A stretch of 64,000 nt of DNA from Castor canadensis. Lineage: Eukaryota > Chordata > Mammalia > Rodentia > Castoridae. Both the position numbers and the translations under genes were made by a program. Location: NCBI RefSeq assembly GCF_047511655.1, contig NC_133398.1:108392332-108456331 (forward strand), in the 5' to 3' direction. The notes under the pieces are model-generated. The model did not search any database. It had not been told where the DNA came from and was given only the letters and a program-made list of their open reading frames with translations. Each line of letters opens with the position of its first letter. The stretch's first letter is position 1. Shown here piece after piece: positions 10,669 through 20,399 of this stretch.

Positions 10669-11248
10669 TAAAATACTAAGAATAAACTTAACCAAGGAGG
10701 CAAAAGAACTGCTACACTAAAAACTGCTACATTGTAATACTGCTGTTGAAAGTTAGCAAGTAAGAAGTAAATGGAAAGATAGCCTAAATCTGTGGAGAGC
10801 ATGACTTCACATTGTCAAAATATCCATAACTACCCAAAGTGATGTATAGATTGCATTACTAAGCACAAAATCCCAATTGCACTTTTTGCAGAAATAGGAA
10901 ATTCTACAATTCTTTAAATCTCAGTGAACCCCAAATAGCCACAACAGTCTTGACAAAGAATCACAAAGCCAGAGGACTCGCACACACACGGTACAAAGCT
11001 GTGGTGATCAGTGTCCTGGCATAAAGACAAATAAATATACCAATGGAACAGAATAGACACCCCAGAAAAAAACCATCATAAACATCAAATAACCTTTGAT
11101 AAGGGTACCAAGATCACATAATGCAAAAAGAACAGTCTTTCCTACAAACTGTGTTCAGAAAACTGGATATCCACATGAAAAAGAGTAATTTTGACCTTAC
11201 ACCATATATAAAAATTAACTCAAGCATTGCCACAGCAGCAGTAAGAGG

Positions 11249-12129
11249 ATGAACAAGTTCTTCACCTTGAAAGATGATGACAGTGGGGACCATTATCAGA
11301 ATGAAGAAAACAGCACACAAAAAGATGGTCAGAGGGAAAAAATGGAACAAGACAAGAGTCACAGCAGCACCCAGAGTATGGCTGATGCCCCTGGACTGAA
11401 AGAGAAATCTCCTATAGTATGACCACACTTTCTCTACTCCAAGAGGACCCGGGGCTGTCTCACCATCGCTCAGAGCTATGAACAGAATATCAAGCAGAGT
11501 GGCACTTTTGCTTCTGTGGAGCAGTTCTGGAGGTTTTATAGCCACATGGTACATCCTGGGGACCTGACAGGCCACAGTGACTTCCCTGTCTTCAGAGAAA
11601 GAATTAAACCTATGTGGAAGAATAATGCAAATAAAAAGAGTGGCTTTTTCGACTGCTGAAGGGTTTGGCCTCCCTTTGTTGGGAAAATCTCCTTCTGGCC
11701 ATGCTGGGTCACGGCCTGTGGTTGGGGAGGAGAGCTGTGGAGCTGTGGTCTCTGTCCACTTTCAGGAGGACATTTTTTCCATAAGGAATAAGACTGCCAT
11801 AAGCCACACAACCATAGCCTGAATCTGGGATACGCTCTGGCACGTGCTTAACCTACCTCCCAACACCATTATGGAGTACAAAACTCACCTCAACAGCATC
11901 AAAAGGCCAGGCAGGCTGGGCCCACAAAGGCTGCTTTTTCAAAACATCTGGGACACAATGGTTGAATCTGCCATGACTGCTCACTCTCTGCATGGTACCA
12001 CCGTTGAAGCTTGTGTCATCAGAGCCTCTTGTTCTGTTGGTATGCCACGTAGAAGACCCTTCAGTCCTGGACAAGAGGAAATGAAGAGTAGCTGGGATCA
12101 CAAGTAAATAGTGCTAACCTAAAAAAAAA
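11249..12129 (+). pseudogene. EIF4E2: Processed pseudogene of EIF4E2 (4EHP, cap-binding translation repressor)
   Basis: Starting at ATG 11,249 the frame reads MNKFFTLKDDDSGDHYQNEE, close to the known N-terminus of EIF4E2. It continues with SYEQNIKQSGTFASVEQFW, FYSHMVHPGDLTGHSDF, ESCGAVVSVHFQEDI and VLNLPPNTIMEYKTH in the expected order. Introns are absent and an A-run follows at 12,121. Stops (for example near 11,421 and 11,822) and at least two frameshifts between 11,640 and 11,720 break the frame, so it cannot encode the protein. It sits inside a plus-strand L1, whose sequence stops near 11,224 and resumes near 12,130. Homology is clear up to RLGPQRLLFQN near 11,945. The rest may be an isoform end or UTR. 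The minus-strand 153-codon frame over its 5' half is a shadow. Confidence 0.92.
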
Positions 12130-12355
12130 TTCAAACTGTATTAAAGACCTCAATGTAAGATCTAAAGCTGTAAAAGTAAAAAAAAAGGAGTGGAGAGGAG
12201 CTTCATGATATTGTATTCAGTAATGATTTCTTGGATATGACACCAAAAGCACAGACAACAAAAGCAAAAGTAGACAAATGAGAGGGGGAAAATATTTACA
12301 ATTATGTACCTGATAACGTATTCAGTATTCAGAATATAAATAAAGAACAATATAA

Positions 12356-12555
12356 CTGGGCACCGGTGGCTCATGCCTGTAATCCTAGCTACTCAGGAGG
12401 CAGAGATCAAGAGGATCACAGTTGGAAGCCAGCCCTGGCAAATAGTTCATGAGACCCTATCTCAAAAAAACTTATCAGAAAAAAATAGGGCTGGTGGAGT
12501 GGCTCAAGGTTAAAGCCCTGAGTTCAAGCCCCAGTACTGCAAAATAAATAAATAA
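12356..12555 (+). mobile_element. Dimeric B1+ID SINE
   Basis: GGGCACCGGTGGCTCATGCC, GGCTGGTGGAGTGGCTCAAG and AAGCCCCAGTACTGC, then an (AAAT)n tail. Confidence 0.92.
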
Positions 12556-12654
12556 CAATATAAACAAATAAAGCAACAAGAAAACAATTCAATTTAAAAA
12601 TTGGCAAAGAACTTGAACAGTCATTTCTCCAAAGAAATATTCAAATTTCCAGTT

Positions 12655-12880
12655 TTTGTTTTTGGTTATTTTTATGCCCAGGCCGGCCTGGACCTCAATC
12701 CACCTATTTAAGCTTCCTGCCTAGCTGGGAAGACAGACATGTACCACTGCACCCAGCTTTTATAAGTTGAGATGGGGTCTTGCAAGCTTTTTGTCCAAGG
12801 TGGCTTCAAACTGTGATCCTCCTGATTTCTGCTTCCTAAATAACTAGGTTTACAGGCTTGAGCTACCACACTGGGCTTCA
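12655..12880 (-). mobile_element. B1-type SINE(s), diverged
   Basis: CCTGCCTAGCTGGGAAGACA and a second B1-like block ending AGCTACCACACTGGGC, both in reverse-complement sense. Confidence 0.65.
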
Positions 12881-13524
12881 CGACGCTTCTTAAAGAATGA
12901 GAAGGCACATTTTATTCAGAGAAACTACTGAAATAGATACAGGGACTATATTGAAGTAGGGGAGAGAGATTAGGCTTACCTCTAAATGTAAGGAAAAGCA
13001 GAGATTTGCTAGCCACAAAGCAGAATGGAGGGTAGAAAATGACTAAGAGGAAATACCATGGGTAAGGGGGTCTGGCTAAATGGGCTTCACAGGAAGTCAT
13101 GCCAGGACAATAGCTGGCAATGGTGGAAGATGAGAAACCCAATCAGATATTGATGGTGATGTGGCATCAAGAAGGACAATTCTAGCTAAACTGACTGAGC
13201 AGGGGTCCTGTTACAATTGGACAATACATAAACAAACACAGGAGCTCAAAAGTCAAGGTCTAGTTGAGAAAGGCCAGGAAAGAGAATGTTGTCAGTTAGC
13301 TGAGAGAATGAGTGGTAAAAGCAGACATAAATTCCTTGTTTCCAAACTTGGGAAATTTCTGTCTCATCATTTAGTTTTATGTTTGCTATAAGTTTCTCTT
13401 AATTTATCAAATTAGGAAGTTCACCTTTTCCCTAATTCCTGATAGATTTTTAAAATCAAAAATGAATATGGAATTTTGCCAAATAGTTTTTCTGAATGAA
13501 TTTATATGGTTATGCAATATGTTT

Positions 13525-13955
13525 GTTACAGGATTTGGGACACTGGGTCCAGGGACCTGAAGGTTCTTGGTCTCATCAGAGAAAGAATTCAAAGGACAGG
13601 CACAGAGGGGACTTCAGTGGGAGATCTATTAACTCAAAGCAAATCTAAGTTTGCTCTCCTAATCAGAGGGTAAGCAGGCTTAAGGTGGAGCAGCTGTTCT
13701 GAGGCTCTCAAGACCTATGCCTTTATTGGGATTGCAGACATAGAGGTGGTCATTTATGGAAAATTGGGTAATGTGTCATTAACTTCTGGAGATTGGATTA
13801 TGCGTCATCAACTTGTTCCACACATTGGGTGAGGGAGCCATTGACCTTGGATGGTTGGATGAGAGTTGTTTTTGTCCACACTGGCTGTAGGGGTTGTGGG
13901 TCAACAAGACCCTGTCATTTGTCACAAATCATTCCATTAATGTCAGTGGGCAGGA
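13525..13955. mobile_element. Candidate solo LTR
   Basis: A 430-base block without SINE or L1 similarity opens 'TTACAGGATTTGGGACACTG' and contains CAGAGAAAGAATTCAAAGG, a layout typical of antisense retroviral LTRs. No flanking duplication was established. Confidence 0.35.
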
Positions 13956-14324
13956 TGTGATTTTTTTTTTTAAATCAACATTCATTGTTCTCAGTCACCA
14001 GGTTTTCTAATGCCTTGCCTAACTCCTATATCATGCTTAGCTTGGTAACATGGTATATTACATTGGTTGAGTTTTGAATATTGAATCAGCTTTTCATTTC
14101 CTTATTCATAGTTTGTAATTATTTTGTATCTTGTTGAATTCTTTTTGCTACTATTTGTTGAAGTTTTTTTTTTCCCCTCTATATTAATGACTGATTCTGA
14201 TTTCTTCTCCTCCTCCACCCCTATTTCTTGTACTACCTTTGGTTTTGGTATCAGACTAATACTGGCTACATAATATGAGTTAAGATGTGTTTCTTTCTTT
14301 TATTCTGGAAGAACTTCTTTAGAT

Positions 14325-14395
14325 ATTTTTCATGCTGCTGTGTACTGAACCCATGGTAGGCAAGTGCTCTACCTCTGAGCTACATTGCCAGCTCA
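14325..14395 (-). mobile_element. ID-like SINE
   Basis: CAAGTGCTCTACCTCTGAGC and GCCAGCTC in reverse-complement sense. Confidence 0.7.
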
Positions 14396-14420
14396 AGACT
14401 GTCTAGAATTTGTGATAATC

Positions 14421-14568
14421 TTTTTTTTTCAGTACTGGGGCTTGAACTCAGACCTTCACCTTTAGCCAAGGTTTTTTGACATAAGGTCTCTCGAAGTATT
14501 TGCCTGGGTTGACTTTGAGCCTCTATCCTTCTTCAGATTACAGATGTAAGCCACTGGCGCCTGGCTAT
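14421..14568 (-). mobile_element. Dimeric B1+ID SINE, shortened
   Basis: CAGTACTGGGGCTTGAACTC, then TTGCCTGGGTTGACTTTGAG, ending ACTGGCGCCTGGC. Confidence 0.8.
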
Positions 14569-14670
14569 TTGTGATAAATTTTAAATGCTTGTTAGAATTC
14601 TCCAATGAAGCCACGTGAGCATGAAGGTTTGTTTTTCAGATGTTTTAAATTATACCTTTAGTTATAGTGC

Positions 14671-15051
14671 TGAAGGACTGAAGGACAGACTGCAGGAGGT
14701 CCCAAAATGTGATAAGTGGTCAATGAGGCACTTCTCCGCCATAGGAAACACCTGTTTGCATCTGAAAGGCATTTCCACCCTCAGGCAATGCAAAAATAGG
14801 CTATAAAACCCCACTCCCCATGGAGTCATCGACCCATGGGACCATATAAAACTGACCCATGGGATCACCAGTTTCCGGGTCCCCCTACATTCCCCGATAT
14901 GCAGTCTTTCTCTTCTCTTTTCTCCAACTAAATTCTCTATAACTAAAATCTTTCCATCCTCTGCTGTTGGAGTCCGCCTGTGCTTTCATCCTCAGAGCAG
15001 GCTCAAGAACCCTGAGCACCTGAAATTCCTGTGGGTTTCATCCATGCATCA
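14671..15051 (+). repeat. 5' LTR of the provirus
   Basis: 381 bases bounded by TG and CA, with a TATAAAA box at 14,802-14,808. It carries one copy of the CACTTCTCC..AGGAAAC motif, and a segment after the TATA box, containing CATGGGACC, that the 3' LTR lacks. Confidence 0.9.
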
Positions 15052-15055
15052 TATT

Positions 15056-15073
15056 TGGCGACTAGGAAGGGAC
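15056..15073 (+). promoter_or_regulatory. Primer-binding site (candidate)
   Basis: TGGCGACTAGGAAGGGAC begins five bases after the 5' LTR, where retroviral tRNA primers anneal. I do not assign the tRNA. Confidence 0.55.
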
Positions 15074-16420
15074 CAGCTGTCACCTGAGGTCAGTATAGGT
15101 TGTGCCAAACTGGGAAAGACTGCCTAGGAATGTGACCGTGAGTGTCCGGCACTCTGGTGGAGTCTGTTTTCCAGGCGAGGCCCCCCCACCACCACGGCCT
15201 AGCTATGGTGGAACTCTCAGGTTGACTTTTTTCTCTCTCTTGTTAAGGAGGGTTTCTTCCTTGGGAAACTGAGGAAAAGCTCCAAGCCCACTACAGCTGT
15301 ACATCAGGCAATCTGAAAAAACTCAGAGGCCAGGTGGGGATTTATACTGCACTGCCAATGCTATGTGGGTGGAACCTGACTTCAGTGCACCAAGGCTTTT
15401 TCTTTTTTCCTCTCCTTAAAATGTTAACTCTCTCTTTCAAGATCTGACCAGCTTAAGGGGAGGTCCGAAAACAGCCAGTGGAAAGGAAAGTTTGTCTTCA
15501 AGCCACAAAAGATGTTCTGGCTGGGGCCCTTCCTGGTGTCACCCAAAGGCTGGAGATGTAACTTCCTGACCCGCCCTGAGGCTTCAAAGGTGGCTAAGTC
15601 TCAGACTCCTCCAGCCATGTCCACAGTAAACAAACAATCAGATCTCTTACGCTTCCTTCATGGTTTCCATGGCCCAAGTGGAGGTCACCTCTTGCTTCCA
15701 GTGCTCCAGTACTGCCTCTGGGCAGGATCGACCTGGACAGCAGGGATGATCAATAATCCCTCATGCGTTGAGCCTGGAAACTCTCTTTTTCCCCAACCCT
15801 TAGCCTCTCCTTCCCCTTTTCCAAGCAATTCAGGATGAGTGTCCACCTCCCCGCTTTTGCTCTAAATAGCAGTGAGCTTCTTTCTTCAGGGAGTTTGGAA
15901 AAAATCCTACAAGCACCAGAAAGTGATAGTCTCCAATTTAGGCTTAACTGTCTTTGTGAAGCATCAGGTTAACTGGCTAAACAGGTTCCGCAGCCTGCCC
16001 TCAGGGGAAAAAAAAAAAACAGTTAAAAGGCAAAAACCACAGGTCTCCGTTTTTTGACCTTTACCAGAGCAAAAGCCTCCAGATGCTCTCACTCTCTCTC
16101 TCTCTCTCTCTCTTTTCATTGAAAGCATATATGCCTCACAGGATACATTGGGGACAAAAGTCTACTTCATCAGGAGTCCCTATCCATGTCTCTACAGGGG
16201 TCCTCCTTCTGGCCATGCAAGCCCTCTTGGTTACTTTGATGGAGTTATTTTTTAATTACAAGCGTTCAGCTGGTGGAGGAGAACTAGGGCTACCTGAGTC
16301 GCAGGGTAAACAGGCAAGTCAAAATAGATGAGAGATTGGTCAAAGTATGCTTTCCTGATCCTGCATGCTCATGCAGCCATTTGAAAGAAAAGAAAAATGC
16401 TAACAAATAAAACCAGCTTC
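15074..16420 (+). mobile_element. Provirus internal region without recognisable gag-pol
   Basis: This stretch has only short frames. The longest (15,512-15,838, 108 codons) is Pro/Ser-rich and unrecognised. It probably combines leader sequence and the deleted junction of gag-pol or env surface unit. A (CT)n run is at 16,087-16,112. Confidence 0.5.
16087..16112. repeat. (CT)n microsatellite
   Basis: A short CT run inside the provirus. Confidence 0.9.
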
Positions 16421-16429
16421 CCAGAGGGA

Positions 16430-17035
16430 TAAAAGGGAGGCTACTTTAATAGTTTTAGGGATAACAGCATTAGTTGCAGCCCTTGCTGAAATCAGTTATG
16501 GGGTGACTGCCTATCATGTAACTGCAAAAAACCTAACCAAAGTGGTAGAGGACACCTCAGACTAGGTAGGCCTTGCCATTAAGGACATGCAAAGGTCTTT
16601 GTCGCTCTTGCCTGTATGGTAATGGACCACCGCCTGGCCCTAGATTTTCTCTTGGCCAAACAAGGCAGAGTATGTGCCATTGCCAATACCTCCTGTTGCA
16701 CATACATAAACACGTCAGGCATTGTAGAGGAACATGCAGATTACATTCTCCAACAGGCTAAATGGCTCCGGGAACAATCTCTTGAGACTCAGGTTCCTAC
16801 ACAGGTGTGGGACCAAATAAAATCCTGGCTCCCCTCCAGGACTTGGTTCCTACCCTTTCTGGGGCCTATAGTTGCCATTATTCTCTTGCTTGTGTTTGGG
16901 CATTGCATTTTAAACTTACTTGTCAAGTTTGTTTCTTCTCGCCTAGAATCCATCAAACTACAAATGCCTCTGATGGAAATGAAAACAACCTACTATGGCA
17001 GTCCTCTTGACAACCCCTCTCATGGTCAGCCCTGA
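16430..17035 (+). pseudogene. Envelope transmembrane-subunit (TM) remnant of the provirus, broken
   Basis: A first segment (about 16,440-16,562) encodes an Ala-rich hydrophobic stretch like a fusion peptide, then a heptad-like helix, and stops at TAG 16,563-16,565. A second segment in another frame (16,616-17,035) carries the conserved region before the disulfide motif, a CX6CC motif (CAIANTSCC), a membrane anchor (FLGPIVAIILLLVFGHCIL) and a short tail. The stop and frameshift mean no functional envelope is made from this locus. The surface subunit is not recognised. Confidence 0.8.
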
Positions 17036-17129
17036 TGCTGTGGGTCCCTTCATCGCCCCCTGTCAGGAGGAAGCAGTTGCTGAATAGACTTCGTTGTCCC
17101 TATCCCTAACTGCAGTTAGGGTGACCTTT

Positions 17130-17141
17130 GAGAGGGGGAAA
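17130..17141 (+). promoter_or_regulatory. Polypurine tract of the provirus
   Basis: GAGAGGGGGAAA lies directly before the 3' LTR, the expected place for plus-strand priming. Confidence 0.75.
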
Positions 17142-17543
17142 TGAAGGACTGAAGGACGGACTGCAGGTGGTCCCAAAAGGTGATAAGTGGTCAAGGAGAC
17201 ACTTCTCCTTCCTAGGAAACGAGACACTTCTCCTTCCTAGGAAACGAGACACTTCTCCTTCCTAGGAAACGCCTGTTTGCATCTGAAAGGCATCTCCGCT
17301 CTCAGGCAATGCAAAAATAGTCTATAAAACCCCACTCCCCACCCTGGCCCAGGGGATCATGGGTTTCCAGGTCACCCTGCATTCCCCAATATGCAGTCTT
17401 TCTCTTCTCTTTTCTCCAACTAAATTCTCTATAACTAAAATTTTTCCAACCTCTGCTGTTAGAGTCTGCCTGTGCTTTCATCCTCAGAGGGGGCTCAAGA
17501 ACCCTGAGCACCTGAAATTCCTGCAAGTGTCATCCGTGCATCA
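17142..17543 (+). repeat. 3' LTR of the provirus with a tandem triplication
   Basis: 402 bases, same borders as the 5' LTR, TATAAAA at 17,323-17,329. Between about 17,196 and 17,271 a 25-base unit (GAGACACTTCTCCTTCCTAG plus GAAAC) occurs three times in tandem, against one diverged copy in the 5' LTR. Confidence 0.92.
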
Positions 17544-17714
17544 GTGCTATTCAGCATTTCAATTTCATCTTCAAGCATTGAAGTTTGTACTTTAGGAGGA
17601 GTTGAATTTTTTTCTACAAATTTATGTTTGTAGAGTTGTTTGTAGTATTCTTTTCAAAATTCTTTTGATGTCTTTAGGGCCATAGTGGTGGTAACTCATT
17701 TTATTCTTGATACT

Positions 17715-18065
17715 GCCTTTTTTTTTTTTTTTTTGTCAGCACTAGGGTGTGAACTTAGGGCCTCAAGATTGCTAGGTAAGCACTGTACCACTTGAGAGAC
17801 ACACATACACATAGTCCTTTTTTTTTTTTTTCCTTTAGGTACTTTTTGGGTAGGGTCTCACAGGTTTTTCTTTTTTTTTTTCCTCCAGAGTCAGTCTCAG
17901 ACCATATCCTACTGCCTACACCTCCTGCTGGGGCCACAGGCATGTACCACCATTTCTGGATTATTTTCTGAGATAGGGTCTTCTAATTTTTTTTTTGCCT
18001 GATCTGACCTCAATCTGTGCTCCTCCAGCAGCTGCAGTTGTAGGTGTACACCACCACACCCAGCC
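17715..18065 (-). mobile_element. ID-like SINE followed by B1-type SINE(s)
   Basis: CACTAGGGTGTGAACTTAGG plus CACTGTACCACTTGAGAGAC, then B1-like blocks, one ending TACACCACCACACCCAGCCC. Confidence 0.6.
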
Positions 18066-18134
18066 CAGACTTGCCAATTTTTATTGGCTTTCCATAGAAC
18101 CAGCTTTTGCTTAATTTATTTTTCTCAATTTGAT

Positions 18135-18290
18135 TGTTTCTGAGACAGTGTCTCACTCTGTAGCCCAGACTGGCCCTGAACTTATTTTTTATTTTAGTTG
18201 AACTGGGGTTTGAACTCAGGGTCTCACTCTTGGTAGGTCAGTCTCCCCAGTGTTGCTATTACAGGCCTGTGCTACCGCACCTGGCAGTTA
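18135..18290 (-). mobile_element. B1 and ID SINE fragments
   Basis: TGTAGCCCAGACTGGCC (B1-type), then GAACTGGGGTTTGAACTCAG (ID-type), ending CTACCGCACCTGGCAG. Confidence 0.6.
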
Positions 18291-18609
18291 TTTTTCTTGT
18301 CCATTGATTGGTTTTCTTTTCTTTTTTACTTTTATTTTATTTTGCTATTCCTTTTAGTTTACTGAAGTGGGAGGTTGGTTATTGATTTGAGAATTTCTTC
18401 TTTTCTAATGTAAGCATTTAGTGGTATAAACTGTCTTCTCACCATTGCTTCAGCTGATTTATTCACATTTTGATATGTAATGTTTATATTTTCATTCACT
18501 TCACTGCATTTTAGATTTTTTCTTTGATGCTTCCTCTGTGAACAATGGATTATTTAGTATTATGTTTCCAGGTGTTTAGAGGTTTCCCTGTAATTGCTTT
18601 TTCCATCTC

Positions 18610-18692
18610 TTTTTTTTAGTGGTATCAGGGATTGAACTCTAGCCTTAGTCTTGCAAGGCAAGAGCTCTAGCAATTGAGATACACTCCTAGCC
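18610..18692 (-). mobile_element. ID-like SINE
   Basis: TATCAGGGATTGAACTCTAG, then CAAGAGCTCTAGCAATTGAG. Confidence 0.75.
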
Positions 18693-19159
18693 CTTGACTT
18701 CTTTTGTGATTGTGTGTTTGGAGAACACGTTGTGTATGCTTTCAGTTGCTTTAAATTTACTGAGATTTGTTTTATGGCCCAGGTTATGACATATCTTGGA
18801 AATACTCCATGGATGCTTGCATAGAATGTGCATCCTGTTGTTTTGGGGTGGAGTGTTCTATAAATGTCCATTAGTACCTTTTGGTTGTTGGTGCTGTTGA
18901 GTCCACAGAGGCACAGAGGAAAGCGCGGGTGACTTGTAGTGACAAGCCTGGCTTACTCAAAGGCGATACACCAAGGCGGCATCAGCACCACCATCTCTCT
19001 GTATCTTCAACATGGCTGCCCGCAGCCGTGTGTCCATGTGGGCGCCGCCATCTTGGCGTCAAGCTTCAGCCCCTGAGCCTGCAAAGAGATTGGCAGAGAA
19101 CCAGGTTGGTTACTGGCAAGTGCCTCCAGAAGCCTGTTGCGCATGCGTACGCCTAGCCC

Positions 19160-19276
19160 CCTCTGCCCCACAGCAGGACCGCGGGACCGGAAGGAGGCTG
19201 TGAACGGAAGTGGGTTGCATCGTGCTAGGGCGGCCCTAGTCCCCGCCTCAGGCGGAAGGGAGAGTGGGCCAAACAG
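19160..19276 (+). other. Noncoding exon 1 of the KRAB zinc-finger gene (5' end approximate)
   Basis: GGGCCAAACAG|GTGAGTGCGA gives a strong donor at 19,277 inside the CpG island and just after the ETS sites. A short untranslated first exon followed by a second exon with the start codon is the usual KRAB-ZNF layout. The start of the exon is inferred. Confidence 0.6.
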
Positions 19277-19321
19277 GTGAGTGCGAGGTAGGCGGTGAGC
19301 CGTGGGCCGGGCCTGGGCAGT

Positions 19322-19379
19322 GGGCGGGGAGGGGAGGGGAGGGGAGGGCAGGGCAGGGCAGGGGAGGGGAGGGGCGGGT
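19322..19379 (+). repeat. G-tract tandem repeat with quadruplex potential
   Basis: GGGGA and GGGCA units repeat about ten times on the plus strand, beginning 45 bases after the exon-1 donor. This gives far more than four runs of three or more G. Confidence 0.85.
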
Positions 19380-19539
19380 TACGGGATCGGTCAGCTCAGG
19401 CGCGGTCCAGTGGGGCCGCGCGACGGGTGTGAGCGGGAGCGCTGTGCGTGGAAGTGGAATTCCTCTTGCTTCCCTTCCTCGCCCGTTCTCCCTCCCATAG
19501 ACTTGGCTGAAGATGTAAGTGTTCTGCCATGGGGTTACG

Positions 19540-20395
19540 GATAAGTGTCCTTTTACCCATTCACCTGTCATTCTTCGTCTTTTTTAAAAGATCAGCAGGC
19601 ATCTCAAGGGTCTATCTACTTCATTGGTCAGTTGGAAATACGGGCTCTTGGTTTTGTTTATCTTCCCGACTCTCTTTACACAAATTTTTTCTTTCTGATA
19701 AGTTACTTTCTCCTCCTTTACCCTTTAGACGTCATTGCTTTTGTTCTTTTCCTCGTCTTCTTAAATTTTATATCGGATGTATTTAGGTTGTTAAATACGT
19801 TATCCATGAAACGAATAAATTAAATTTCCTTTTTTTTTGAGGGACTGGGGTTTGCACTCAGGTCTTCAATGCTTGCAAAGCAGGTGCTCTACTCAATTTG
19901 ATATTCTACCTTGATCCTGAATTATTAAGGAGGGTTTCTTCGTCTTTAAATTTAAAGATGCTTTTAGTTGCCTTCTTATTTTATTGCTTTGTCAGAAAAT
20001 GTGGACTGTCAGATCTAAATTTTTAAAAGTTTATCCAGATTATCTTTGTACGGTGCATAGTTGTTTTTCTGTTTATTAAATCTGGCTTTTCGAATTTTTC
20101 ATATTTTTGTCTTTAGTGATTTCAGTCTACTTGATTCATATTACTTGGGAGAGGTACAATAAAAATCTCACTTTAATAGTTCACTTTGCAGGTCTGTGTA
20201 GTTTTTTTTTTTTTTTGCGGGTTTTATTTGTATTTGTGTGGGCAGGGAGAGGCAATGGTTAATGAATTTTCTATCATTTTTCCCTTATTGGGTACGATTA
20301 TTATAAGATCCTTTTTTAGTTTCCTAACAAAAAGCACTTTAATCTTGAATCCACGTTGAGAATTTACTTTGTCATTGCTGCTTTTATTTTTATTG
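19540..20395 (-). mobile_element. Old L1 fragment in intron 1
   Basis: 'TACTTCATTGGTCAG', 'GCTCTTGGTTTTGTTTATC' and 'TGATTTCAGTCTACTTGATT' resemble reverse-complement L1 ORF2 text. A minus-strand ID SINE interrupts it at 19,830. Confidence 0.5.
19830..19915 (-). mobile_element. ID-like SINE, degraded
   Basis: GGGACTGGGGTTTGCACTCA, then GCAGGTGCTCTACTCAATTT. Confidence 0.7.
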
Positions 20396-20399
20396 CATT

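Larger units (their letters stand above)
8870..12650 (+). mobile_element. Old L1 (ORF2-derived), plus strand, with nested insertions
   Basis: Text such as 'GAAAACTATAGACCAATGT', 'CAATGGAACAGAATAGACAC', 'TTAAAGACCTCAATGTAAG' and 'AAAAATTGGCAAAGAACTTG' follows the order of a mammalian L1 ORF2 from reverse transcriptase towards the C-terminal region. The element is cut by several SINEs (9,066; 9,615; 9,795-10,421; 10,585; 12,356) and by the EIF4E2 retrocopy. No long open frame remains. Confidence 0.75.
14667..17547 (+). mobile_element. Endogenous gammaretrovirus-like provirus, gag-pol deleted
   Basis: Two LTRs (14,671-15,051 and 17,142-17,543) start TGAAGGACTGAAGG and end GCATCA, bounded by a 4-base target duplication GTGC at 14,667-14,670 and 17,544-17,547. 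A primer-binding-site-like TGGCGACTAGGAAGGGAC follows the 5' LTR and a polypurine tract (GAGAGGGGGAAA) precedes the 3' LTR. Only about 2.1 kb lies between them. No gag, protease or polymerase is recognisable, but the 3' part encodes an envelope-TM-like remnant. The 4-bp duplication and a CX6CC envelope motif fit class I (gammaretrovirus-like) elements. It is inserted in a minus-strand L1. Confidence 0.9.
13960..18890 (-). mobile_element. Old L1, minus strand, interrupted by an endogenous retrovirus and SINEs
   Basis: Segments such as 'ATACTGGCTACATAATATGA', 'TTAGAATTCTCCAATGAAGC', 'TTCCATAGAACCAGCTTTTG' and 'GGATTATTTAGTATTATGTT' are reverse-complement L1 ORF2 text in consistent order on both sides of the provirus at 14,671-17,543. 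The L1 ends where the CpG-rich promoter of the zinc-finger gene begins. Confidence 0.7.
18900..19480 (+). promoter_or_regulatory. CpG-rich promoter of the KRAB zinc-finger gene
   Basis: GC and CpG density rises sharply from about 18,920 and falls after 19,480, in contrast to AT-rich L1 on both sides. Visible motifs are a YY1-like GCCGCCATCTTGG (19,044-19,056), an NRF1-like TGCGCATGCGTA (19,138-19,149) and ETS-like ACCGGAAG (19,186-19,193) and ACGGAAGT (19,204-19,211). No TATA box is evident, as expected for a housekeeping-type CpG promoter. Transcription probably starts between 19,150 and 19,250. Confidence 0.75.

Noticed and set aside
11114-11575. 153-codon minus-strand open frame with a hydrophobic segment
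   Set aside because: It is antisense to the EIF4E2 pseudogene, whose plus-strand reading explains the sequence.
16616-17035. 139-codon env-like frame as a possible captured (syncytin-like) gene
   Set aside because: It begins after a stop and frameshift within TM and lacks the surface subunit and a signal peptide, so it is a remnant and not a functional envelope.
19248-19571. Pro-rich minus-strand frame and Gly/Arg-rich plus-strand frames over the CpG island
   Set aside because: Their composition is produced by the GGGGA/GGGCA repeat. They have no splice or start context.
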